NCBI GenBank assembly: GCA_019637615.1
Contig: JAHBVJ010000021.1
Coordinates: 92,732 to 156,731, forward strand
Direction: 5' to 3'
DNA: 64,000 bases
DNA from: Anaerolineae bacterium
GTDB taxonomy: Bacteria; Chloroflexota; Anaerolineae; Aggregatilineales; UBA2796
A program made the translations under genes and the position numbers. Shown here piece by piece: positions 8,943 through 15,539 of this stretch. Positions within the stretch are counted from its first letter, which is position 1. Each line of letters opens with the position of its first letter. The notes below the pieces were generated by a model. The model saw nothing but the letters and a program-made list of their open reading frames with translations. It ran no database searches and had not been told where the DNA came from.

Positions 8943-8967
8943 AAGGGCGCGTTCCTGATGCGCCCTT
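8943..8967 (+). terminator. Terminator-like hairpin after the acidic-tail gene
   Basis: AAGGGCGC and GCGCCCTT pair perfectly around a nine-base loop, 23 bases after the stop codon. Only GTCTTATC follows, so the T-run is poor, but position and stem strength fit a terminator separating this gene from the HtrA locus. Confidence 0.55.
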
Positions 8968-9064
8968 GTCTTATCCCAAAATTCCCCGCAGATTAGGCGC
9001 GGCTTAACCGATCCTCAGTGCCGCCTGAGCAATGTTTCAGAACTGACACACCTTACTACCATCC

Positions 9065-9081
9065 TGTAATCTCCCTATAAC
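9065..9081 (+). promoter_or_regulatory. Candidate response-regulator site upstream of htrA
   Basis: TGTAAT (9065-9070) and TATAAC (9076-9081) start 11 bases apart, the helical spacing used by OmpR/PhoB-type regulators. The stretch aligns with TGTCAT-ACTCC-GGTCATAA upstream of the triple-PDZ gene at 12248-12266, on the far side of the two-component genes. A CTGACACA element also occurs in both regions. It is suggestive only. Confidence 0.35.
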
Positions 9082-9145
9082 GTTGTGCTTATAAGGGATA
9101 CGTAAGATTCATGGTGAATTAGGAGGAGTAACCTACAAAGTCACT

Positions 9146-10354
9146 ATGAAACGTATCACAACACTTTCACTAGTAGTATTCTGCGCCATCTGCCTGGCGT
9201 TCGCGGGGTTCACCTTCGGGCAATCCGTCAATGCGCAAGAACCGCCGACGGCAGGCAGCACCCAGACCAACCTGCCCACAGTGTTCGATCTGTTGGTGCA
9301 GTACGTGGGCGATCCACAGACCGCCATTTTGCATAACGTGTATGCACACGCCAACCCCTCGGTTGTGAGCATCACCGTGCGGATTCCTTCCGATCAGGCA
9401 CAGGTCATGTCGCCGCAAAGCTTCGGACAGAACAGCCCCTATGCGTATGCGGCGGGATCGGGTTTTGTGTATGACACGCAAAACCACGTGGTCACCAATA
9501 CGCACGTCATCGCCAACGCTGATCAGATCGAAGTGACCTTCGCGGATGGCACCATGCGCCATGCCACGCTGGTCGGCAGCGACCCTGACAGCGACATCGC
9601 CGTGATCAAGGTGGACGGCGACATGAGCGCATACACCCCCCTGACCGTGGCGGATTCTGAGGCCGTCAAGGTGGGCGATATGGCAATCGCCATCGGCAAT
9701 CCGTTCCAGCGCTCCGGCACGATGACGCACGGCATCGTCAGCGGCATTCACCGCTCGGTGTCCGGCCTGACGCAGTCGCAAGACGGCGGTGGCTACACGA
9801 TCCCAGACGCGATCCAGACCGACGCCCCGATCAACCCCGGTAACTCCGGCGGCCCGCTGCTCAACATGCAGGGACAGGTGATCGGCGTGAACGAGCAGAT
9901 CGAGTCGAATGTTCAGCAGTCGTCCGGCGTGGGCTTCGCGATTTCGTCGGATGTTGTCAAGGTCGCGGCGGACGCGATCATCGGCAAAGGTACCCTTGAG
10001 CACAGTTGGCTCGGCATCGCGGGCACCAGCTTGAGCCTTGACATCAATGAAGCGCTGTCGATCGATGCCAACACGAAGGGCGTGTATGTGACGGCAATTA
10101 GCTCCAACAGCCCCGCCGCTAAGGCTGGTCTGTTGGCAGGCGAACGCCGGACACAGGTCAACGGCGCGGAATTCTTGGCGGGCGGCGATGTGATCACGGC
10201 CATCAACGGGCAAGCAGTCAATAACTTCGACACCTTGACGGCATTCCTGTTCGAGCACACCAAACCGGGCGAGATCGTGACGCTGACGATCCTGCGCAAC
10301 GGTCATCAGCAAGACATCAAGGTGACGCTGCAAGCACGACCTCACACCAGCTAA
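9146..10354 (+). CDS. Secreted/anchored HtrA (DegP/DegS-like) serine protease with one PDZ domain
   Basis: A trypsin-fold protease for misfolded envelope proteins, 402 residues. The N-terminus (1-30) is a signal peptide or membrane anchor. The catalytic triad is intact: H120 in VTNTHVIA, D150 in DSDIAVIK and S234 in NPGNSGGPLLN. A single PDZ domain follows (about 300-395, with SPAAKAGLLAGE and GDVITAINGQ). The ATG has AGGAGG upstream (9121-9126) at an unusually long distance of 19 bases, and no nearer in-frame start exists. Downstream is a strong terminator and then a two-component system, an arrangement like CssRS-HtrA of Bacillus, suggesting control by that system. Confidence 0.93.
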   Translation: MKRITTLSLVVFCAICLAFAGFTFGQSVNAQEPPTAGSTQTNLPTVFDLLVQYVGDPQTAILHNVYAHANPSVVSITVRIPSDQAQVMSPQSFGQNSPYAYAAGSGFVYDTQNHVVTNTHVIANADQIEVTFADGTMRHATLVGSDPDSDIAVIKVDGDMSAYTPLTVADSEAVKVGDMAIAIGNPFQRSGTMTHGIVSGIHRSVSGLTQSQDGGGYTIPDAIQTDAPINPGNSGGPLLNMQGQVIGVNEQIESNVQQSSGVGFAISSDVVKVAADAIIGKGTLEHSWLGIAGTSLSLDINEALSIDANTKGVYVTAISSNSPAAKAGLLAGERRTQVNGAEFLAGGDVITAINGQAVNNFDTLTAFLFEHTKPGEIVTLTILRNGHQQDIKVTLQARPHTS

Positions 10355-10422
10355 CACGTGAGGGGCGGCGGAATATCGGAATTCCTTACCGCGTTAGCCT
10401 CCCTTGAGGAGGCACCCAAGGG

Positions 10423-10456
10423 CGTACCGGAGGTCACAAGCTTCCGGTACGTTTTT
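10423..10456 (+). terminator. Rho-independent terminator after htrA
   Basis: CGTACCGGA pairs perfectly with TCCGGTACG across an 11-base loop and runs straight into TTTTT. It isolates the protease gene from the following regulator genes, so these are transcribed from their own promoter. Confidence 0.88.
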
Positions 10457-10470
10457 CCAAGTTACGGTTA

Positions 10471-10497
10471 TTGCCCGCGTTCTGTATGATCTATAAT
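10471..10497 (+). promoter_or_regulatory. Promoter for the response regulator / kinase pair
   Basis: TTGCCC (10471-10476) and a perfect TATAAT (10492-10497) are 15 bases apart, slightly short. The -10 box is 36 bases before the start codon and directly after the htrA terminator. Confidence 0.55.
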
Positions 10498-10532
10498 TTG
10501 GGATCGAGCGCTTTTTCAGCGGGGACAGCATC

Positions 10533-11258
10533 ATGTCTGAAGCCACCAAACTCCTGCTCGCGGACGATGAACAAGCCATCACGGATAACCTCGCGCCGTT
10601 TCTGGAACGGTCGGGGTTTTCGGTCAATGTCGCCAGTGATGGCGAGGGCGCATTGCGCGAGATCGCGTTGCACAAGCCTGAGTTCATCATCCTCGATGTG
10701 ATGATGCCGCGTTTGAACGGGCGCGAAGTGCTGCGCCGGTTGCGCCAAGGAGGCAACTGGACGCCCGTGATCCTGCTGACGCAAGTAGGCGAGGCGGGCG
10801 AACGCGCGATGGCGCTGCAAGAAGGTGCGGACGATTACCTGAATAAGCCGTTTGACCCGAATGAACTGGTCGCCCGCATCCGCGCCATTCTGCGGCGTGT
10901 GCAAGCCGGTCAGTTGTCGCTGGCGGGGGCGCATACGCTGAAATCTGGCGAGCTGACCTTGAACCGCACGACCCGCCGCGCCTACCTCCACGAGCACGAG
11001 ATCACGCTGACGCCGAAAGCCCTGAATCTGCTGGAATACATGATGACGCGCCCCGATGAGATCATCACGCGCGAACGGCTGCTGGACGCGGTGTGGGGTT
11101 GGGATTACCCGACGGGCATCCGCACGGTGGACACCCGCGTGGCGGAACTGCGGCGGCAACTCAACGACGATTCCGCGAACCCGACGTATATCGAGACGGT
11201 TCTGGGCGAAGGGTATCGCTTTATTGGCACGGTCGCCTCTGCCAGCGCACTTCCATGA
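10533..11258 (+). CDS. OmpR/PhoB-family response regulator
   Basis: A DNA-binding response regulator of 241 residues. The receiver domain has the acidic pair D11-D12, the phospho-acceptor D55 in ILDVMMP and the conserved lysine K105 in NKPFDPNE. The C-terminal winged helix (about 145-235) contains TPKALNLLEYMMTRPDEIITRERLLDAVWG and ends with the usual VLGEGYRFIG. Its stop overlaps the kinase start as ATGA, so the two are translationally coupled. Flanking htrA and triple-PDZ genes make an envelope-stress role likely; this is inference from context. Confidence 0.95.
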   Translation: MSEATKLLLADDEQAITDNLAPFLERSGFSVNVASDGEGALREIALHKPEFIILDVMMPRLNGREVLRRLRQGGNWTPVILLTQVGEAGERAMALQEGADDYLNKPFDPNELVARIRAILRRVQAGQLSLAGAHTLKSGELTLNRTTRRAYLHEHEITLTPKALNLLEYMMTRPDEIITRERLLDAVWGWDYPTGIRTVDTRVAELRRQLNDDSANPTYIETVLGEGYRFIGTVASASALP

Positions 11259-12184
11259 AACCGCTGCGAATACTGATCACCGGTATTCCTCTGATTCTGG
11301 CGTTCGCGATCTTCATCTTGATCGCGAGTGGACGTATGCCGGACGGCTCGTTCGACCTGCGCATGGACGATGGGATGCTAGTACTGCTAGGCGGGGTGCT
11401 GCTGTCGGCCTTGCAGGTGATTAACTTCCTCTCGCAACGCTGGCTGGATCGCGTCCACGAGCGCAGCATGGAACACGCCAAGCTGGAAACGGCGGAAGAA
11501 CATCGTAAATTCCTCAACCGACTCGACCACGAACTGAAAAACCCTCTGATGGCGCTGCGGGCGGGGCTTTCCAACCTCAGCGATACGCACGACGAAACCG
11601 AGCAGCAAAAGATCATCGCCAGTTTGAACGCGCAAACGCTGCGGATCGGGGCGCTGGTCACTGATCTGCGCAAGGTCGCGAACATCGGCACCTATCCGCT
11701 GGAACTGCTGCCGATCCCGCTGATCGACTTGCTGCGCGATGTGTACAGTGCCATCAAGGCGGATCCGCTGGCGGCAGGGCGTGATGTTCGGCTGCGCTTG
11801 CCCGCCCACGACACCATCATCGTCGGGGATCGCGATTTGCTGGTGCTGGCGCTGCATAACCTGTTGAGCAATGCGCTGAAATATTCGCAGCCAAACGACG
11901 TGGTGGAACTGCGCGGGGCACGCGAAGGCAGCGAGATCGTGCTGGAAGTATCCGATACTGGCGTGGGCATCCCCAAACAAGAGCAGCCTGACGTGTGGAA
12001 AGAGCTGTATCGCGGGCATAACACGCACAGCGTACAGGGCAGCGGGATCGGGCTGGCGCTGGTGCAAGCCATTGTCGAGCGGCATGGCGGTCAGGTCACG
12101 CTGCGCAGCGAGGCGGGGCAAGGAACGACCGTCACCATCTGCCTGCCGATGATGAAAGCCCCCTCCAGCGTGTTACAGAGCTGA
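11255..12184 (+). CDS. Membrane sensor histidine kinase
   Basis: The kinase partner of the preceding regulator, 309 residues. The start is placed at the ATG (11255) that overlaps the regulator's stop as ATGA; longer in-frame starts would lie inside the regulator gene and give a low-complexity N-terminus. Two hydrophobic helices (about 5-25 and 42-58) are separated by only some 16 residues, so there is almost no extracellular sensor domain. This resembles intramembrane-sensing kinases that respond to a membrane partner. The phosphorylated histidine is H92 in DHELKNP; the ATPase has NLLSNALKYS, DTGVGIP and GSGIGLALVQAI. Confidence 0.93.
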   Translation: MKPLRILITGIPLILAFAIFILIASGRMPDGSFDLRMDDGMLVLLGGVLLSALQVINFLSQRWLDRVHERSMEHAKLETAEEHRKFLNRLDHELKNPLMALRAGLSNLSDTHDETEQQKIIASLNAQTLRIGALVTDLRKVANIGTYPLELLPIPLIDLLRDVYSAIKADPLAAGRDVRLRLPAHDTIIVGDRDLLVLALHNLLSNALKYSQPNDVVELRGAREGSEIVLEVSDTGVGIPKQEQPDVWKELYRGHNTHSVQGSGIGLALVQAIVERHGGQVTLRSEAGQGTTVTICLPMMKAPSSVLQS

Positions 12185-12248
12185 CACATCTACGTCAAGA
12201 TTAACCGCAAGCCGCGCTAACGCAGCAGTCACACTTGATTTCAAAACT

Positions 12249-12265
12249 GTCATACTCCGGTCATA
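12249..12265 (+). promoter_or_regulatory. Direct repeat GTCATA-N5-GTCATA upstream of the triple-PDZ gene
   Basis: Two exact GTCATA hexamers (12249-12254 and 12260-12265) start 11 bases apart, as in sites bound by OmpR/PhoB-type dimers. They lie 61 bases before the start codon of the PDZ gene and just after the kinase gene. A similar sequence precedes htrA. Confidence 0.45.
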
Positions 12266-12326
12266 AGCGCGTGAAACCTCCCTCCTAGACTATGGGTAGT
12301 CGGGCAATTTTTGATGGAGGTTGACT

Positions 12327-13394
12327 ATGTATAACTCGACGTATAACTCGACAAGATCGCAGCGTTTAATGGTAGGTGCAGTGGTAGTGGCAGTGGTGCT
12401 CACTGTCTTTTCCGCCTTTAGTTTCGCGAGTCCCGTCGCAGCAGCGGGCACCGGACACAAGCATCCTGAGCACCCCTATATGGGCGTGGAAATCGCCACC
12501 AACGGTAAAGAAGCCACAGTCGTGAACGTGATGCCAGACAGCCCCGCCGCCAAAGCTGGCCTGAAAAAAGGCGACATCATCACGGCGGTTGATGGTCAAG
12601 CCGTGACCGCCGCCGACATCGCTATGCAAGTCACCGCGCTCAAGGTTGGCAAAGAAATCAAGCTCTCGGTCGTGCGCGATAACAAAGCGATGGACATCAG
12701 CCTAACTTTGGGCGATATGCCCGTGAATATCTACTGGGTAGACGCGACGAATGAAGCCGTCTTGATGTATCGTCCCACGGAGCAGAATTGGATGCTGGTG
12801 TCGGTTGGCTCCGACGCGGCACTGACCAAGGCGGGCTTCAAGGATGGTGACACGATCAAGACGTTCGATGGCAAGGCCTACACGGCAGATACCCTCGCTG
12901 CCTACGTAGCCGGACTGAAGAAGACCGCTGAAGTGACAGTCGGAATCGAGCGTGACAGCAAAGCACAGGACATCAAGGTGAGCATGGCAGACCTGAGCAA
13001 ACTCACAGCGAGTCCGGTCGTGTTCTACGAAGATGAACTGCACCGCAGCGGTGCGCTAGGCATCCAATATCTGCCGCTCACGTCTACCATCGCGGGTGAC
13101 TATGGCCTTGAGGCAAAGGCGGGCGTACTCGTCGTGACGGCGACCGCCACCGACGAGAAGGCTGGCCTGAAGTTGATGGACGTGATCACGGCGGTCAACA
13201 ATACCAAGCTCGTTACCGTTGCCGACTTCACCAATGCGTTAGCCAAGGTCAAGGCAGGCGACAAAGTGACGTTAGTGGTTGACCGCGCGGGCAAGACGGA
13301 AAAGGTTGAGGTCAAGGTGGGCAGCATAGAAGACGCCCTCAATTCTGCGGCGGGCGCGCTTGCTCAACTCTTCCATCTTAAAGGTAACGCATAA
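12327..13394 (+). CDS. Secreted triple-PDZ protein without a protease domain
   Basis: The product has 355 residues. ATG 12327 is chosen because GGAGG (12316-12320) ends six bases before it; a TTG two codons earlier is the alternative. Residues 1-40 form a signal peptide (VVVAVVLTVFSAFSFASPVAA). Three PDZ-like units follow: one near 45-125 (DSPAAKAGLKKGDIITAVDGQ), a degenerate one near 140-225 (ALTKAGFKDGDTIKTFDGK) and one near 250-340 (DEKAGLKLMDVITAVNN). No catalytic triad is present. It probably binds C-terminal tails of envelope proteins, perhaps presenting them to the HtrA protease two genes upstream; this is inference. A 12-base tandem duplication (TATAACTCGACG) is visible at the start of the gene. 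Confidence 0.85.
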   Translation: MYNSTYNSTRSQRLMVGAVVVAVVLTVFSAFSFASPVAAAGTGHKHPEHPYMGVEIATNGKEATVVNVMPDSPAAKAGLKKGDIITAVDGQAVTAADIAMQVTALKVGKEIKLSVVRDNKAMDISLTLGDMPVNIYWVDATNEAVLMYRPTEQNWMLVSVGSDAALTKAGFKDGDTIKTFDGKAYTADTLAAYVAGLKKTAEVTVGIERDSKAQDIKVSMADLSKLTASPVVFYEDELHRSGALGIQYLPLTSTIAGDYGLEAKAGVLVVTATATDEKAGLKLMDVITAVNNTKLVTVADFTNALAKVKAGDKVTLVVDRAGKTEKVEVKVGSIEDALNSAAGALAQLFHLKGNA

Positions 13395-13430
13395 CTAACC
13401 CCGCGTCCTTTTCCTACTGCCAATAAACAT

Positions 13431-13474
13431 GAGGCAGATCCGCCTGATCAAGTGGGCGGATCTGCCTCCGTTTT
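13431..13474 (+). terminator. Strong rho-independent terminator overlapping the end of the convergent methyltransferase gene
   Basis: A perfect 14-base-pair stem (13431-13444 with 13455-13468) encloses a ten-base loop and is followed by CGTTTTAG. It terminates the triple-PDZ transcript. The last codons and the stop (13448-13450) of the minus-strand methyltransferase gene lie within the hairpin, so the same DNA is coding on the other strand. Confidence 0.85.
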
Positions 13475-14119
13475 AGTGGGGAAAGGGGGATCAGGATGGT
13501 GCTTGAGCACCTTGAAGGCAACCGAGCTTTCTTGCTTTTCGGCGGGTTGGCTGATCAACCAGCGAAAGATCCCACCGAGGGAGGTGCGCCGTTCCACGAT
13601 CTCGAATTCGGCGGCGCGGATGATGCTTTCCGTATGGCGGTTGAGATGACAGCCGCCCGTCACCGCGTGCCACGCCGGATGAAACACATCCTGGATGAGG
13701 CCGATGGGTTCGTAGCGACTGCGCATATGCTCGATGCTATACAGTTTGCCGTTCGGCGTGAGGACGCGGGAGATTTCGCGCAGGGCTTTGCCGGGGTCAG
13801 GGATGCTGCAAAAGACCAACGTCGCCACCACCGCGTCAAACGTGTCATCCGCGAAGGGCAAATGTTGAGCATCCGCCAGCGTGATCTCCATGCCCGCCGG
13901 AAAGCGCGCGAATTTCTCGATGGCCTCGCCCATATTCGTCGCGTCAACATCGCTAATGACGACTTTGGCATCAGCGCGATAGTAAGGATAGTTTGCGCCG
14001 CTGCGCGTGCCGATTTCCAGCACACGCCCGCTCACATGAGACAGCAGATCATAACGCCAGCCCGCTAACCCCAACCAACCCGGACGGCGCGCAGTTCGGC
14101 AAAACGGACAAGAGGCCAT
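13448..14119 (-). CDS. Class I SAM-dependent methyltransferase (UbiE-like fold)
   Basis: The 223-residue product has the Rossmann methyltransferase core: motif I VLEIGTRSGANYPYY (about 33-47), an acidic residue after VVISDVDA, motif II-like ADAQHLPFADDTFDAVVATLVF (about 81-102) and RVLTPNGKLYSIEHM. GTRSG replaces the usual GxGxG spacing but keeps the key glycines. The N-terminal CPFC pair is notable and may bind metal. The C-terminal GGCHLNRHTESII segment is typical of a small-molecule or lipid methyltransferase subgroup. The substrate is unknown. It stands alone between convergent and divergent neighbours, and its stop lies inside the neighbour's terminator. Confidence 0.85.
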   Translation of the reverse strand: MASCPFCRTARRPGWLGLAGWRYDLLSHVSGRVLEIGTRSGANYPYYRADAKVVISDVDATNMGEAIEKFARFPAGMEITLADAQHLPFADDTFDAVVATLVFCSIPDPGKALREISRVLTPNGKLYSIEHMRSRYEPIGLIQDVFHPAWHAVTGGCHLNRHTESIIRAAEFEIVERRTSLGGIFRWLISQPAEKQESSVAFKVLKHHPDPPFPTKTEADPPT

Positions 14120-14339
14120 ACCTAATCGCTTTCGGTTTTTCCGTATAGCACGATTTTATTCCTAATCCGCGCTTTTGAGTCCTTACAACCTTCACGGATT
14201 TCATAATAGTTTCCACACTTTTCTTAGCCAGATATTACGTCCAGCCTTGCGTTTTTTCCCGCGCACCAGCGAAAACGCCGCCCAAGCGTTGGCTTCAGCA
14301 AACCGCCGATTCGTCATTTCTGGAATCAGTCACACGATT
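14120..14339. other. Intergenic stretch upstream of the arabinofuranoside operon
   Basis: I see no gene here. The first part (14120-14165) is AT-rich and carries the divergent upstream region of the methyltransferase gene. The remainder up to the first operator at 14340 shows no convincing motif. Confidence 0.5.
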
Positions 14340-14355
14340 CGGAAATCGATTTCCG
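14340..14355. promoter_or_regulatory. LacI-family operator O1
   Basis: CGGAAATCGATTTCCG is a perfect 16-base palindrome with the central CG typical of LacI-family operators. It ends seven bases before the -35 box of the operon and is identical to the second operator 56 bases downstream. Confidence 0.8.
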
Positions 14356-14362
14356 TTTTCTC

Positions 14363-14390
14363 TTGACTCTGCCAAAATTTAGCTTATACT
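14363..14390 (+). promoter_or_regulatory. Promoter of the lacI-GH127 operon
   Basis: TTGACT (14363-14368) and TATACT (14385-14390) are spaced by 16 bases. The promoter is bracketed by two identical palindromes, so repressor bound at either or both (possibly looping) would shut it off. Transcription would start near 14397, inside the second operator. Confidence 0.8.
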
Positions 14391-14395
14391 GGAAT

Positions 14396-14411
14396 CGGAA
14401 ATCGATTTCCG
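14396..14411. promoter_or_regulatory. LacI-family operator O2 over the transcription start
   Basis: A second perfect copy of CGGAAATCGATTTCCG, covering the expected +1 position. An imperfect related sequence, CGGAATCGATCTAG, follows at 14435-14448, just before the regulator's start codon. The arrangement indicates autoregulation by the adjacent LacI protein. Confidence 0.8.
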
Positions 14412-14461
14412 ACATAACATCAACTATGGTGTTTCGGAATCGATCTAGAGGTCAGTAAGCC

Positions 14462-15493
14462 TTGGGCACCAAGAAAACGCTTCCGGTCACCATACGCGAT
14501 GTTGCCCAACTCGCCGGAGTCGCGCCGGGCACTGTTTCCAAAGTGTTGAACAATGCCCCGCACATCAGCGAAGAAACTAAAGCGCGCGTCGAAGAAGCTG
14601 TACGAAAGCTCAACTTCCGGCGCAACACCATCGCGCGCAGCCTGAAGATGAGCCATACCGCCACGCTAGGGTTGATCACGGATGATCTCGAAGGCGTGTT
14701 CACGATGTCGATGATGCGCGGGGTGGAAGCCGTCGCCAGCGCACAGGGCTTCAGCGTGTTCCTGTGCAACAGCTATGGCGACATGGCGCGCGAAAAAGAC
14801 CACCTGCAAGTGCTGCTCGATAAACAGGTGGATGGGATCATCCTCCTCAGCGGCTACAAGGTGCATGAACGCGGCGCACCGGCGCTTGATCTGGGGCAGG
14901 TGCCGACCGTTTACCTGTATCAATATACGCGGGCGGTGTCGGCCTCGTGCATCATCCCCGACGACTTGGGCGGTGGCGCAGTAGCCACGCGGCATTTGCT
15001 GGAGCTTGGCAGACGGCGGATCGGCTTCCTCAACGGGCCGCCGCATTATGAAGCGACCCATCGGCGCTTAGACGGCTATCGTCAGGAATTGACGACTCAT
15101 GGCGTCGCCTTCGATCCGGCGTTAGTGCGCGTAGGCAAATGGAACGAGGCCAGCGGCTACCAGATGGCGCATGAACTGTTGGCGCTATCCGACCTGCCCG
15201 ATGCACTCTTTTGCGCCAGCGACAGTCTTGCCGTCGGCGCGTTGGAAGCGCTGCGAGAGCGTGGTGTGCGTGTGCCGGAAGACATCGCCGTCGTTGGCTT
15301 TGATAACCGCAATTTCGCGAAATATCAGCGTCCGCCGCTGACCACCGTGGCACTGCCGCTGGTGGAGATGGGCACCAAGGCCGGACAACTGCTGATCGAC
15401 GCCATCCACACGGGCAGCCCGCAGCAAGCCGAATTGATCGAGGTCGAATGCCAACTGGTGGTGCGGCAGTCATGCGGAGCAGTGGGGGGATAG
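14462..15493 (+). CDS. LacI-family transcriptional regulator of the arabinofuranoside operon
   Basis: A sugar-responsive repressor of 343 residues. The helix-turn-helix is in TIRDVAQLAGVAPGTVSKVLN (residues about 10-30), followed by a hinge helix (RNTIARSLKMSHT) and a periplasmic-binding-protein-like effector domain. The start is TTG 14462, because an in-frame TAA at 14456-14458 excludes anything longer and AGAGG lies about ten bases upstream. It is the first gene of an operon with an importer and a GH127 enzyme, and twin identical palindromes flank its promoter. The inducer is probably an L-arabinose-containing saccharide; this is inferred from the GH127 gene. Confidence 0.93.
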   Translation: MGTKKTLPVTIRDVAQLAGVAPGTVSKVLNNAPHISEETKARVEEAVRKLNFRRNTIARSLKMSHTATLGLITDDLEGVFTMSMMRGVEAVASAQGFSVFLCNSYGDMAREKDHLQVLLDKQVDGIILLSGYKVHERGAPALDLGQVPTVYLYQYTRAVSASCIIPDDLGGGAVATRHLLELGRRRIGFLNGPPHYEATHRRLDGYRQELTTHGVAFDPALVRVGKWNEASGYQMAHELLALSDLPDALFCASDSLAVGALEALRERGVRVPEDIAVVGFDNRNFAKYQRPPLTTVALPLVEMGTKAGQLLIDAIHTGSPQQAELIEVECQLVVRQSCGAVGG

Positions 15494-15539
15494 ACAGCGA
15501 ACCGAACGCTGACGAATTACATCGAAGGGAGTTTTTCTT

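Noticed and set aside
9170..10357. A 395-codon open frame on the minus strand opposite htrA
   Set aside because: It is a shadow of the GC-rich protease gene, whose catalytic motifs are intact on the plus strand. The antisense translation is Arg/His-rich and has no recognisable domain or ribosome site.
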